This document shows, piece by piece, positions 15,782 through 25,303 of a DNA stretch of 64,000 bases. The DNA comes from Roseiarcus sp036489975 (lineage in GTDB: Bacteria > Pseudomonadota > Alphaproteobacteria > Rhizobiales > Beijerinckiaceae). The notes beneath the pieces are model-generated. The model was given only the letters and a program-made list of their open reading frames with translations. It was not told where the DNA came from and did not search any database. Where the stretch lies: positions 1 through 64,000 of the forward strand of contig DASXES010000063.1 in NCBI GenBank assembly GCA_036489975.1, in the 5' to 3' direction. Position 1 is the stretch's first letter. Each line of letters begins with the position of its first letter. Both the position numbers and the translations under genes were made by a program.

Positions 15782-17466
15782 GCCGGCAGACCACGGAAAT
15801 TCCAGGGTCCAGAGACGACTCCGTCATCCTCGACATTCGCGGCATGCGCGTCGCCGTGCGCACCGACCTGGGCGAAGGGCCCGTGCTTGTCGACGACGTG
15901 TCCCTGCAGCTCAAGCGTGGCGAGGTGATTGGCCTCATCGGCGAATCCGGGGCAGGCAAGTCGACCATTGGGCTCGCCTCGATGGGATACACCCGCCGCG
16001 ACTGCCACATCGTCGGAGGAAACATCATATTCGGCGATACCGACATCCGCGCCATCAGCCTGGATGAGCGGCGCGCGCTGCGCGGACCGAAGATCGCCTA
16101 TATCGCCCAGAGCGCGGCGGCCTCGTTCAACCCCGCCCACACATTGATGGACCAGGTCTGCGAGGCCTCGGTGAGGCATGGCGTATTGTCGCCGGCGGAG
16201 GCGCGCGCGGAAGCGGTGAGCCTGTTCAAGCAGCTCGATCTGCCGAGCCCGGAGACGATCGGCTCGCGCTATCCCCATCAGGTTTCCGGCGGGCAGCTTC
16301 AGCGGGTGATGGCGGCGATGGCGATGGTCGCGAAGCCCGATATTCTCATTTTCGACGAGCCGACCACCGCGCTCGACGTGACGACTCAGGTCGAGTGTCT
16401 CGCCGCCTTCCGCAAGCTCATTCGGGAGCATGGCACAGCGGCCCTTTATATTACCCACGACCTCGCGGTCGTCGCCCAGATCGCCGACCGCATCATGGTG
16501 CTGAGACGCGGCAGGATGGTCGAATTCGGCGATTCGCGGCAGATTCTGCTCGAGCCGCAGGAGGAATATACGCGCCGCCTGGTGAGCGAACGCATCGCCG
16601 GCCAGAATTTCGTCGACGCCAACCTCGCCGCTCAAGTCCCGATCCTCGCCATCGACCACGTGAGCGCCGACTATCCGAGCAAGCCAAAGGTGATCGACGA
16701 CGTCACTCTCGAAGTGCGCAAGGGCGATACGGTGGCTGTGGTCGGCGAGTCGGGTTCGGGCAAATCGACTTTGGCGCGCGTGGTCACCGGCCTCTTGCCG
16801 CGGGTCGCGGGGGACGTGCGCTTCAACGGCGCTAGCCTGCCGCCGCGGCTCAGGGACCGCGCCAAGGACCAGCTGCGCCGGGTGCAGATGATCTACCAGA
16901 TGCCCGACGTGGCGCTCAATCCCCAGCACACCTTGCTCGAGACGATCGGCAGGCCGGTGGCGTTTTACTTCAACCGATCGCGGGAGGAGGTGCGCGCCCG
17001 GGTGGCCGAACTCTTGCGGCAGATGGATCTGCCGGAATCCTTCATCACCCGCAAGACCAGCGAATTGTCCGGGGGGCAGAAGCAGCGGGTCTCGATCGCC
17101 CGGGCGCTGGCCGCCGAGCCTGATCTCATCATCTGCGACGAGGTGACGTCGGCCCTCGATCAGTTGGTTGGCGAAGAGATACTGCGCCTGTTGAAAAAGC
17201 TGCAGGACGAACTGGGCGTCGCCTATCTGTTCATTACCCATGATCTCGGCACGGTGAAGCGAATCGCCAATAAGGTCGTCGTCATGCTGCAGGGCAGGGT
17301 GGTCGCGAGCGGCGAGACCGCAGCGGTCTTCTCGCCGCCCTACCACCCCTACACAGAGTTGCTTCTGTCTTCGGTGCCCGAGATGCGGCCGGACTGGCTC
17401 GACGAGGTCCTCGCCGCCCGCGCGACCGGAGCTGCGACCACCTCGGCGCTGCTCAGGGGGCCCTGA
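15778..17466 (+). CDS. ABC transporter ATPase with two fused ABC domains (DppD-DppF fusion)
   Basis: This 562-residue cytoplasmic ATPase powers the preceding permeases. Two complete ABC modules are present. The first has GESGAGKS near 60, VSGGQLQR and IFDEPTTALD. The second has GESGSGKS near 325, LSGGQKQR and ICDEVTSALDQ. DppD-type and DppF-type ATPases are usually separate genes; single-chain forms resemble GsiA/YejF. The true start is ATG 15778, overlapping the permease stop; an in-frame extension to 15109 is a shadow of the permease gene. Confidence 0.95.
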   Translation: MSRQTTEIPGSRDDSVILDIRGMRVAVRTDLGEGPVLVDDVSLQLKRGEVIGLIGESGAGKSTIGLASMGYTRRDCHIVGGNIIFGDTDIRAISLDERRALRGPKIAYIAQSAAASFNPAHTLMDQVCEASVRHGVLSPAEARAEAVSLFKQLDLPSPETIGSRYPHQVSGGQLQRVMAAMAMVAKPDILIFDEPTTALDVTTQVECLAAFRKLIREHGTAALYITHDLAVVAQIADRIMVLRRGRMVEFGDSRQILLEPQEEYTRRLVSERIAGQNFVDANLAAQVPILAIDHVSADYPSKPKVIDDVTLEVRKGDTVAVVGESGSGKSTLARVVTGLLPRVAGDVRFNGASLPPRLRDRAKDQLRRVQMIYQMPDVALNPQHTLLETIGRPVAFYFNRSREEVRARVAELLRQMDLPESFITRKTSELSGGQKQRVSIARALAAEPDLIICDEVTSALDQLVGEEILRLLKKLQDELGVAYLFITHDLGTVKRIANKVVVMLQGRVVASGETAAVFSPPYHPYTELLLSSVPEMRPDWLDEVLAARATGAATTSALLRGP

Positions 17467-17467
17467 A

Positions 17468-17521
17468 GGGCGCGGCCGGCAAGCCCCCAAAAAGGGGCGC
17501 CAGTCGGGCCTTGCCGCGCCC
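17468..17521 (+). terminator. Strong hairpin at the end of the ABC transporter operon
   Basis: Just after the ATPase stop, GGGCGCGG (17468-17475) pairs with CCGCGCCC (17514-17521). Inside, CAAG pairs with CTTG, and CCCC pairs with GGGG around an AAAAA-containing loop. There is no long T tract, so termination may be weak or need Rho. Confidence 0.6.
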
Positions 17522-17658
17522 GCAATTCGTTTCTATACCGCCGCCAAGCTATCAGAGGAAACGGGCGGAAGCGCGTTCCGGGGAGACCCCCTCCGGCGTG
17601 ATCATTGCATGGCTCGGTCGGCCGACCGATCGGCCAGTGACGATAGAGGACGTTGTTG

Positions 17659-19923
17659 ATGCGCGCGCCGGGCGGACCGCGTCTGTTGCTGCGGCGGCTC
17701 CGCGAGGTGATGGCGGAGCCTGTCACCGCCCAGGCGCGCCTGGACCGCATCGTCGTGCTCATCGCCTCCAACATGGTCGCCGAGGTGTGCTCGCTCTATG
17801 TCGTGCGCGCCGACGGGGCGATGGAATTGTTCGCCACCGAGGGCCTCAACCGCGAAGCGGTCCATCTGACCACCATGCGGCCGGGCGAGGGCCTTGTCGG
17901 CCTGATCGCCTCGAGCGCCGAGCCGCTCGCGTTGTCTGACGCACACCACCATCCGGCGTTTTCCTACAGGCCGGAGACGGGCGAAGAAATCTACCAGTCG
18001 TTCCTCGGCGTGCCGGTGTTGCGCGGCGGCGCGACGATCGGGGTGCTGGTGGTGCAAAACCGCGCCCGGCGCGCCTACTCGGAAGAAGAAATCGAGGCGC
18101 TGCAGACCACCGCCATGCTGCTCGCCGAGATGATCGCGTCCGGAGAGCTGCAGGCTATAGCGGCGCAGGGCGCCTCGATCGTGGTGCGGCGGCAGATGTC
18201 GCTGAAAGGCCTGGGCATCGCCGAAGGACTCGGCCTCGGTCATGTGGTGATGCACCAGTCGCGCGTGACCGTATCCACGATCGTCGCGGACGATGTGGAA
18301 TCGGAGCTTATCAGGCTGGAGACGGCCATTAGCGCCATGCGCGCCTCGGTCGACAGTCTGATCGACCGCAACAATGACGGCGTTGGCGGCGAGCACCGGG
18401 ACGTGCTCGAGGCGTTCCGGATGATCGCGCATGACCGCGGCTGGTTGCGCCGGCTGCGTGAGGCCGTGAGCTCCGGCTTGACCGCGGAGGCGGCGGTCGA
18501 GCGGGTCCATAACGACGCCCGCGCCAAGCTGCAGCGACAGACCGACCCTTACCTGCGCGACCGTCTGCACGACCTGACTGACATCGCCAATCGCCTGCTG
18601 CATCAGCTTGCTGGCCAGAGCCTGGTCCTGTTGCCGGACGAACTGCCGGAAAACGCCATCCTGGTGGCGCGCTCGATGAGCCCGGCGGCGCTGCTTGACT
18701 ATGACCGCGCGCGGCTGCGCGGGCTTGTGGTCGAGGAGGCCGGCGCGTCGAGCCATATCGCCATTGTCGCGCGCGCTCTCTCCATCCCCGCCGTCAGCGA
18801 CATCCCCAATATTTCTGAAATCGTCGAGCAGGGTGACGCGATCATCGTCGACGGCGATGCCGGCGAGATCTATCTGCGGCCGCCCGCGGACGTCGAGGCG
18901 GCTTATGGCGAAAAGGCGCGCATGCGGGCGCGGCGCCAGTCGCAATATCGCGCGCTTCGCGACACGCCGACGGTCAGCGCCGACGGCGTGCCGATCGGCC
19001 TGCACATGAACGCCGGCCTGCTCGTCGACATGCCCCATCTCGCTGAGACCGGCGCGAAGTCGATCGGCCTCTTCCGCACCGAATTGCAGTTCATGCTCGC
19101 GGCGCGTTTTCCCAGGCCTGGCGCGCAGCAACAGCTTTATCGCGCCATTCTCGACGCCGCCGGCGATCGGCCGGTCACCTTCCGCACGCTCGACATCGGC
19201 GGCGACAAGCTTCTACCCTATATGAAAGGTTTCGAGGAGGAGAACCCCGCGCTGGGCTGGCGCGCGCTGCGCATCGGGCTCGACCGTCCGGCGCTGCTCC
19301 GCATGCAGTTTCGCGCCTTCATCCGCGCCGCCGCGGGACGCGACCTCAAGATCATGGCGCCGATGGTCTCGACCGTCGACGAATACCGGGCGGCGCGGGC
19401 GATGTTCGATCGTGAGCTCGAGTTGGGCCGGAGCCGCGGCCACGAGCCGCCCCGTACGGCCAGTCTTGGGGTGATGGTCGAAGTGCCGTCGCTCTTGTGG
19501 CAGCTCGACGAGATCGCGGCCGCGGCGGACTTTCTTTCGGTCGGTTCGAACGACCTGATGCAGTATCTCTATGCCGTCGATCGCGCCAACCGCCGGGTCG
19601 CCAACCGCTTCGATCGGCTGAGCGTCGGTTTCTTACGCGCGCTGCGCTCGATCGCACAGGTGGGCGCGCGACACGGAACGCCGGTGACCCTGTGCGGGGA
19701 GATGGGCGGACAGACGCTTGAAGCGATGGCGTTGATGGCGGTCGGTTACCGCGAGCTATCGATGTCGGCGGCCTCGATCGGCCCCGTCAAGGCGATGACG
19801 CTGTCGCTCAATATCGCCGAGGCGGAGCGCGAGGTCGAGGCAATGCTGGCCAAAGGGCGCGAGGAAGCTTCCTTGCGCGAGCCGCTCGAGCGGCTGGCGG
19901 AAGGCCTCCAGGTGCGCCTCTAG
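17659..19923 (+). CDS. ptsP: Phosphoenolpyruvate-protein phosphotransferase PtsP (enzyme I-Ntr)
   Basis: PtsP is the first enzyme of the nitrogen-related PTS (PTS-Ntr). It autophosphorylates from PEP and passes phosphate to NPr. The 754-residue product has an N-terminal GAF domain (about 20-160), the PEP-utiliser N domain, the phosphohistidine motif GASSHIAIVARAL near 363-375, and the C-terminal PEP-binding TIM barrel (FRTELQFM, DIGGDKLLPYM, VGSNDLMQY, CGEMGG). ATG 17659 has GAGGA 9 bases upstream; the two TTG codons before it are less well placed. It is followed by prfA, a usual pairing in this group. Confidence 0.96.
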   Translation: MRAPGGPRLLLRRLREVMAEPVTAQARLDRIVVLIASNMVAEVCSLYVVRADGAMELFATEGLNREAVHLTTMRPGEGLVGLIASSAEPLALSDAHHHPAFSYRPETGEEIYQSFLGVPVLRGGATIGVLVVQNRARRAYSEEEIEALQTTAMLLAEMIASGELQAIAAQGASIVVRRQMSLKGLGIAEGLGLGHVVMHQSRVTVSTIVADDVESELIRLETAISAMRASVDSLIDRNNDGVGGEHRDVLEAFRMIAHDRGWLRRLREAVSSGLTAEAAVERVHNDARAKLQRQTDPYLRDRLHDLTDIANRLLHQLAGQSLVLLPDELPENAILVARSMSPAALLDYDRARLRGLVVEEAGASSHIAIVARALSIPAVSDIPNISEIVEQGDAIIVDGDAGEIYLRPPADVEAAYGEKARMRARRQSQYRALRDTPTVSADGVPIGLHMNAGLLVDMPHLAETGAKSIGLFRTELQFMLAARFPRPGAQQQLYRAILDAAGDRPVTFRTLDIGGDKLLPYMKGFEEENPALGWRALRIGLDRPALLRMQFRAFIRAAAGRDLKIMAPMVSTVDEYRAARAMFDRELELGRSRGHEPPRTASLGVMVEVPSLLWQLDEIAAAADFLSVGSNDLMQYLYAVDRANRRVANRFDRLSVGFLRALRSIAQVGARHGTPVTLCGEMGGQTLEAMALMAVGYRELSMSAASIGPVKAMTLSLNIAEAEREVEAMLAKGREEASLREPLERLAEGLQVRL

Positions 19924-19974
19924 CGAGGCGAGCGTCCCCGCCCGCCCGCCGTACCCGCTTCGTGAGCTCACGTA

Positions 19975-21051
19975 ATGGCCGCCACCGACAATCTGGATCT
20001 CATCCTGCGCCGCCATCAGGAAATCTCGGCCCGCCTCGCCGAGGGGGCGGCGGGAGCGCAATATTCCGCGCTGTCGCGCGAACTCAACGACCTCGAGCCC
20101 GTGGTCGCGGCGATCGAGGCCTTTCAGGCCAAGGAAAAGGAGCGCAGGGACCTCGAGACGCTGCTCAGGGAGCCTGATCTGGACCCGGACATGCGCGCGA
20201 TGGCCAGCGCCGAGCTTGAGGCCGCCGAAGCCGAAGCGGAGGCGATGTCCAAGGCGATCCAGATTGCGCTCCTGCCCAGGGACGCCGCCGACGAGGGCGA
20301 CGCGATCCTCGAGGTCCGGGCCGGCACGGGCGGGGACGAGGCTGCGCTGTTCGCCGGCGACCTGTTTCGCCTCTACGTCAAATACGCGGAGCGGAAGCGC
20401 TGGAAGGTCGAAATCCTGTCGTCGAGCGAGGGGACGGCCGGCGGGTTCAAGGAGGTCGTCGCCGAGATCTCGGGCCGCGGCGTGTTCGCACGGCTCAAGT
20501 TCGAAAGCGGCGTCCATCGGGTGCAGCGGGTGCCGACGACCGAGACGCAGGGACGCATTCACACCTCGGCCGCGACTGTCGCCGTGCTGCCGATCGCTCA
20601 GGAATCGGACTTCGAGATCAACGAGGCCGATCTCAAGATCGACACCTACCGCTCTTCCGGGGCCGGCGGCCAGCACGTCAACAAGACCGAATCGGCGATC
20701 CGCATCACCCACCTGCCGACCGGCGTGGTGGTCGCGATGCAGGAGGAGCGGTCCCAGCATCGCAACCGCACCAAGGCGATGGCCCTCCTTCGCTCGCGCA
20801 TCCTCGACGCGAAGAACCAGAAGCTCGACGCGGATCGCGCCGAGGCCCGACGCTCCCAGGTCGGTTCCGGCGACCGGTCGCAGCGCATCCGCACCTATAA
20901 TTTCCCGCAAGGGCGGGTGACCGACCACCGCATCAATCTCACCCTCTACTCGCTCGAGCGGATCATGGAGGGCGAGGGGCTTGACGAGATCATCGACGCG
21001 CTGACCGCCGAACGTCAGGCGGAGCTTCTGGCTGCGCAGGCCGCGTCGTGA
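19975..21051 (+). CDS. prfA: Peptide chain release factor 1
   Basis: RF1 ends translation at UAA/UAG. The 358-residue product has the domain-3 GGQ motif in GAGGQHVNKTESAIR near residue 230 and the codon-recognition region with PTTETQGRIHTS (PxT-type) near 185-195. The stop overlaps the next start by four bases (GTGA). In related genomes prmC (hemK), which methylates the GGQ glutamine, normally follows; here nadD is in that place. Confidence 0.97.
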   Translation: MAATDNLDLILRRHQEISARLAEGAAGAQYSALSRELNDLEPVVAAIEAFQAKEKERRDLETLLREPDLDPDMRAMASAELEAAEAEAEAMSKAIQIALLPRDAADEGDAILEVRAGTGGDEAALFAGDLFRLYVKYAERKRWKVEILSSSEGTAGGFKEVVAEISGRGVFARLKFESGVHRVQRVPTTETQGRIHTSAATVAVLPIAQESDFEINEADLKIDTYRSSGAGGQHVNKTESAIRITHLPTGVVVAMQEERSQHRNRTKAMALLRSRILDAKNQKLDADRAEARRSQVGSGDRSQRIRTYNFPQGRVTDHRINLTLYSLERIMEGEGLDEIIDALTAERQAELLAAQAAS

Positions 21052-21686
21052 CCGTTCCGCGCCTGCCGCCCTTCGCTCCACGCATGCGCATCGGGCTCCT
21101 CGGCGGGTCGTTCAACCCACCCCACGAGGGGCATGCGCTCATCACGCGGCTGGCGCTGCGCAGGCTCGGGCTTGATCGCGTCTGGTGGCTGGTGACGCCC
21201 GGCAATCCGCTGAAATCGCTGACCGGACTTCCGGCGCTCAAGGCGCGCGTTGAAGCCGCCCGCCGGCTCGACGTCGGGCCTCGCGTCGTCGTCACCGACA
21301 TCGAAGCGCAGATCGGTTCGCCCTTCACTTATGACACGCTTCTCTGGCTCAGGCAGCGCGCGCCGGGCGTCCATTTCGTCTGGATCATGGGCGCCGACAA
21401 CCTTCGCCAGTTCCATCTCTGGCGCCATTGGCGGCGGATCGCCGAGCTTGTGCCGATCGCCGTCGTCGATCGGCCGGGTTCGACCCTGACGGCGATCTCG
21501 AGCCCGGCTGGCGCCGCGCTGGCGGCCTTTCGCGTCCCCGAGCGCGACGCCGCGCACTTTGCGACCATGCGGCCGCCGGCGCTTCTCTTTCTGCACGGGC
21601 CGCGCTCCCGGCTATCGTCGACGGCGCTGCGGGCCGAGAACGGCGGACAAACGCCAGCGCTCTCGTCGTCTCAAGGCGTTGGCTGA
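21048..21686 (+). CDS. nadD: Nicotinate-nucleotide adenylyltransferase
   Basis: NadD makes nicotinate adenine dinucleotide from NaMN and ATP in NAD synthesis. The 212-residue product has the nucleotidyltransferase signature GLLGGSFNPPHEGH (residues about 16-29), then WWLVTPGNPLK, WIMGADNLRQFHLWRHW, and the late SSTALR motif. It starts with GTG 21048 inside the prfA stop. In many Hyphomicrobiales nadD belongs to the obg-proB-proA-nadD-rsfS cluster; here it is with prfA and proB lies alone 20 kb away. Its 3' end overlaps the convergent cupin gene by 16 bases. Confidence 0.95.
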   Translation: MTVPRLPPFAPRMRIGLLGGSFNPPHEGHALITRLALRRLGLDRVWWLVTPGNPLKSLTGLPALKARVEAARRLDVGPRVVVTDIEAQIGSPFTYDTLLWLRQRAPGVHFVWIMGADNLRQFHLWRHWRRIAELVPIAVVDRPGSTLTAISSPAGAALAAFRVPERDAAHFATMRPPALLFLHGPRSRLSSTALRAENGGQTPALSSSQGVG

Positions 21687-22153
21687 TCGGCAAGGCTCAC
21701 CGGGGGCCCCACGAACTCGACCTGCCACTTGACGCCGAAGCGGTCGAGGGCCGCCTTGTCGGGCGTTCCGTTCCCCATCACCCCGGCAAGCTCGGTGAAG
21801 AAAGGGGCGGCGTCGAGCGCTGGAAAGATGGTGATGTACTGGCGCGCCGGCTTGTCCGTGACATTGACGAATCCATGCTCCGCGCCGCCGGGGATGCTCA
21901 CCACATCGCCAACCTCCGCATAGAAGCGCCGACCGTCCATTTCGTACAGGTAGCGCCCTTCAAGAACGCGAAAGATCTCCGCCTCGGGATGTTTATGTCG
22001 CGGCGGTCCCTTGCCAGGCGCGTTGATGGTTTCGATGATGGAGAACGCCCCCCCGCTCGCAGCGGGCGCCATGCGGACAAAGAGGTCAAGGCCGATCGCT
22101 GGAATGGCGATCGGCGCGTCGGCGCCCTTGGAATGAACGAAGGAAATGCTCAT
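21671..22153 (-). CDS. Cupin-domain protein
   Basis: This 160-residue protein has one cupin barrel. Motif 1 is PRHKHPEAEIFRVLEGRYLYEM (His, His, Glu metal ligands) near 50-70. Motif 2 is GDVVSIPGGAEHGFVN near 87-102. The fold supports a metal-dependent dioxygenase, isomerase or sensor; no substrate can be named. A GGAGG-like ribosome-binding site precedes ATG 22153. It is convergent with nadD (overlapping ends) and divergent from a dehydrogenase gene. Confidence 0.9.
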   Translation of the reverse strand: MSISFVHSKGADAPIAIPAIGLDLFVRMAPAASGGAFSIIETINAPGKGPPRHKHPEAEIFRVLEGRYLYEMDGRRFYAEVGDVVSIPGGAEHGFVNVTDKPARQYITIFPALDAAPFFTELAGVMGNGTPDKAALDRFGVKWQVEFVGPPVSLADQPTP

Positions 22154-22268
22154 CGCCCCGCCTCCCGCGCCGATCTCCTGTCGAGAGCCGGCATAGCAGG
22201 GCGGGATTCGAGCGACAACCCTCCCCTATGCTAGCGATCTTGGCGGGCTGGGAGCGTTTGGAGCAACG

Positions 22269-23237
22269 ATGGTGAAAATTGCAGTCCTCGATGATTGGCA
22301 GGACGTGGCGCGCAGCAGCGCCGACTGGTCCAGACTCGCCGCTCGCGCCGAGCTCGTATTTTTCGCTGACGCTTTCGCGTCCGAGGATGACGCCGCCAAC
22401 GCGCTTGAGGATTTCGACATCCTCCTGACCATGCGCGAGCGCACGCCGTTTCCCGCAAGCCTGATCCACCGTCTTCCCAGGCTCCGCATGATCGGCGTCA
22501 CCGGCGCTTCGAACGCCTCGCTGGATGTCGAGGCCTGCACGCGCCAAAGCGTGACGGTCTGCAACACGACAGGCGGCGCAGGCGCCCCTTACGCGACCGC
22601 CGAACTCGCGCTGGGGCTCATGATCGCCGCCGCCCGCGCGGTTCCCGCCGCCGACAGGACCCTACGCGCCGGCGGGTTCCAGCACGGCGTGCCGGTCGGC
22701 ATGGGCCTTGCCGGCAAGACGCTCGGCATCGTCGGCCTGGGCCGTTTGGGCGCGCGTCTCGCCCGCTACGCGCTGGCGCTCGACATGAAGGTCACAGCCT
22801 GGAGCCCGAACCTGACTGAGGCGAAGGCTGAGGAGGCCGGCGGCCGCCTCGTCGGCAAATCGGAGCTCATGAGCCTGTCCGACGTCATCTCGGTGCACGT
22901 GGTCCTGTCGCCGCGCAGTCGCGGCCTGATCGGCGCCGATGACATCGCGCGCATGAAACAGGGCGCGATCCTTATCAACACTTCGCGCGGGCCTCTCGTC
23001 GACGAGGCCGCTCTCGTCGCCGCCGTTCAGGGCGGCAGGATCGTTGCGGCGCTCGACGTCTACGATAAAGAGCCGTTGGCGCCGGACCATCCGTTGCGGA
23101 CTTCCAGCCACACCGTGCTCACGCCCCATCTCGGTTACGGCGTGGCGGAGACATGGCGCCAGTTCTATCCGCAGAGCGTCGAGAACGCCGAGGCGTTTCT
23201 GGACGGCGAACCGATTCGGGTGGTGAATGCGGTGTAG
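22269..23237 (+). CDS. D-2-hydroxyacid dehydrogenase
   Basis: This 322-residue NAD(P)-dependent oxidoreductase belongs to the D-isomer 2-hydroxyacid dehydrogenase family (phosphoglycerate/glyoxylate dehydrogenase relatives). The nucleotide-binding motif is GKTLGIVGLGRLGARLARYA near 150-168. The catalytic set is Arg in NTSRGPLVDEAAL near 245, Glu in DVYDKEPL near 270, and His in LTPHLGYG near 290. GGAG precedes ATG 22269. The substrate is unknown; it is not a full-length SerA (no ACT domain). Confidence 0.94.
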   Translation: MVKIAVLDDWQDVARSSADWSRLAARAELVFFADAFASEDDAANALEDFDILLTMRERTPFPASLIHRLPRLRMIGVTGASNASLDVEACTRQSVTVCNTTGGAGAPYATAELALGLMIAAARAVPAADRTLRAGGFQHGVPVGMGLAGKTLGIVGLGRLGARLARYALALDMKVTAWSPNLTEAKAEEAGGRLVGKSELMSLSDVISVHVVLSPRSRGLIGADDIARMKQGAILINTSRGPLVDEAALVAAVQGGRIVAALDVYDKEPLAPDHPLRTSSHTVLTPHLGYGVAETWRQFYPQSVENAEAFLDGEPIRVVNAV

Positions 23238-23285
23238 CGGGCGCTTCATTTCGGCGGAATCGACGGCGTTATACTCGTTCTAATC

Positions 23286-23401
23286 GAGCGCGACTTGATC
23301 CGCGCAACGGCGCGGGCGCCATAGGGCGTTCTTGAAGAACGCCCGTCTGACGACGGGCTAAGCGCGCTTCGGCCCAAAGCGATGATCGTCCCGATCATCG
23401 C
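23286..23401. repeat. Dispersed hairpin repeat, family 2, copy B
   Basis: This shares with 7714-7805 the blocks gagcgcgacttgatccgcgc, gcaacggcgcgggcg and gcgcttcggcc, and the hairpin GCGATGATCG-TCC-CGATCATCGC (23379-23401). Copy B also holds GGGCGTTCTT/AAGAACGCCC (23324-23344) and CCCGTC-TGAC-GACGGG (23342-23357). It lies between the D-2-hydroxyacid dehydrogenase and the TPR lipoprotein gene. Confidence 0.75.
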
Positions 23402-23479
23402 TTTCGGGTATCAAGGGCAGCCTCATGCAAGCTTCGCGTCGGACCCTGACCGCCGTCTCTGTCCGTCCGTGGGGCCCCG

Positions 23480-24313
23480 ATGCCGCGCTTGTCCTTCAGC
23501 CTCGCCTCCTTGCGCGCGGCGTTCATCGCCGCGCTCGCAGGCGTCGCCGCGCCGCTCGCGGGCTGCCATGACTTCGGCGACGTCACCGGCTCAATTCCCG
23601 CATCGTCAGCTCAACCAGCGGACGACGCGAAGCTCCGGGCCTATGCCGATGAACTGGGCAAGCGCTACGACAGCAATCCGGGGGAGAAGACGGCTTCGAT
23701 CGAATACGCGCGCGCTCTCCGCGCGCTCACCCGATACAACGAGGCGGTCGCGGTCATCCAGACGGCCGCGATCAAGACTCCGAAGGATTTTGATGTGCTC
23801 GGCGAATACGGCAAGGCGCTGGCCGACGCCGGTCAGCTCCCGCAAGCCAAGGACGTGCTGAGCCACGCCTATACGCCCGACAATCCGCAGTGGGACGTGA
23901 TGTCTGTCCAGGGCGCCGTGGCCGATCGAATGGGCGACCACGCGAGCGCCATGCAATTCTATCGCGAAGCTTTGAAAATCGCGCCGGGCGAGCCGAGCGT
24001 GCTCACCAACATGGGGCTCTCGCTCGCTCTAGCCAAAAAATTGCCCGAAGCCGAGGCGGCGCTGAAGCAAGCCGTTGCGAGCCCAAAAGCCGACGCCCGC
24101 ATGCGTGGCGACCTTGCGCTGGTGCTGGCGCTGGAGGGGAAATTCGCCGACGCCGAGACGGTCGGCCGGGCCGACCTTTCGCCTGACGCCGCGCGCGCCA
24201 ATGTCGAGGCGATTCGGCAAATGATCGCGCAGAACGATTCCTGGCGCGAACTCCGGAAGCCGGCCAAGACAGCCGGGCCGAAGACGCCGGCCAAAACCGA
24301 GGGCGCCGGTTGA
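23480..24313 (+). CDS. TPR-repeat lipoprotein (TadD-like)
   Basis: This 277-residue protein is likely an outer-membrane or periplasmic lipoprotein. The N-terminal signal ends in the lipobox PLAGC (Cys near residue 29). Tetratricopeptide repeats follow (about 65-235), with units such as DVLGEYGKALADAGQLPQAK and ALKIAPGEPSVLTNMGLSLALA. The Lys/Pro/Thr-rich tail is low complexity. It resembles TadD, a pilotin-like component of Flp/Tad pilus systems, but no other tad gene is nearby, so the exact role is open. Confidence 0.85.
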   Translation: MPRLSFSLASLRAAFIAALAGVAAPLAGCHDFGDVTGSIPASSAQPADDAKLRAYADELGKRYDSNPGEKTASIEYARALRALTRYNEAVAVIQTAAIKTPKDFDVLGEYGKALADAGQLPQAKDVLSHAYTPDNPQWDVMSVQGAVADRMGDHASAMQFYREALKIAPGEPSVLTNMGLSLALAKKLPEAEAALKQAVASPKADARMRGDLALVLALEGKFADAETVGRADLSPDAARANVEAIRQMIAQNDSWRELRKPAKTAGPKTPAKTEGAG

Positions 24314-24372
24314 CGCCTTGACGCGGCGGATTTCGCGGCGGGTGGAGATCCAGTCCCCGCGCGCCTCGCGCC

Positions 24373-25224
24373 TTACGACGCAGCCCTTCGGCTGTCTGTA
24401 CGCTCGCGCGCCCGTTCGCCCCGCAAGCGCTGATATTCGAAGGTGATCAGACCCGCCCCGTGCCGGCGCTCCAGGCGCCGCACGATGAAATGTCCCCGAG
24501 CCAGCGTCTGGAAATGATCGGCGAAGGCGGCGTTGACCGCCGCGCCGCCGATCGCGCCCAGGATCGGCGCGGCCTGGGCGACGAGCTTCTCGCTCACCAC
24601 GATTCCGAAACGCGCGGCGATCTGCGAAATCAGCCGCGCCACCACTGGCGCAGGAAGGGCGGCGACGCCCTCGGCGGCGACGAAGCGGGCGCTGTCGCTC
24701 ACGGCCTTGGCGAGCGCGGCCCGGACAGCGAAGTAACCGCTCTCGAAGGCGGTCTCTCCGTTCCCTTGTCCGCCGAGAGCGAACACTTCGAGGCAGGCGA
24801 AAGTCGCTTCGGGCGCCATGAGGTCCTCGCCTTCCTCGCGCGCGATCTCGGCGATCGAGCGCAGAAGGATCGTGGTCGAGATTGGCAGTTCGACCGGCAG
24901 CGCTGCGAGTCCCAGTGCGCCTCCGACCGCCCCGGACGCCGCGACAGCGAACTTGTGAGCTCGGTTGGCGGATTTCGCCGGGGCGCGCAAATCAAGCGTC
25001 CGCAAAGCGAGCCTGAGCGCGCCTCTCAGCGCCGTCTCGCTCACCTGCGCGATCACCCGCCGGGCCGGTTGGGGAAGGCTGCGCCCGAGCATTCCGACCG
25101 GTCGCCCGACCGCGTCGGTCAGCCGCTGGGCAAAGCTCGCGCCTTCGAGGCATGCAACCGCCTGCCTCAAGTCCCCGGCCTCCTCCGGCGTCAGTCGCGC
25201 CGGCATGTATTCGATTGTCGCCAT
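24373..25224 (-). CDS. EcsC-family protein
   Basis: This 283-residue product matches the EcsC family, named after a Bacillus gene of unclear biochemical role. It contains hydrophobic Gly/Ala-rich segments (VAASGAVGGALGLAALPVELPIST near 90-113; APILGAIGGAAVNAAFADHF near 220-240) that suggest membrane association. ATG 25224 gives MATIEYMPARLTPEEA; an ATG at 25248 is also possible. It overlaps nothing and precedes a gap of about 80 bases from uppP. Confidence 0.85.
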   Translation of the reverse strand: MATIEYMPARLTPEEAGDLRQAVACLEGASFAQRLTDAVGRPVGMLGRSLPQPARRVIAQVSETALRGALRLALRTLDLRAPAKSANRAHKFAVAASGAVGGALGLAALPVELPISTTILLRSIAEIAREEGEDLMAPEATFACLEVFALGGQGNGETAFESGYFAVRAALAKAVSDSARFVAAEGVAALPAPVVARLISQIAARFGIVVSEKLVAQAAPILGAIGGAAVNAAFADHFQTLARGHFIVRRLERRHGAGLITFEYQRLRGERARERTDSRRAAS

Positions 25225-25303
25225 AACCGCCCCGCGAGCGCCGGTCATTCCGCGCCAACATCGTGATATGGGGCGCCCGAGCCCAAGGCCAAGAGCCCGG
25301 CGG

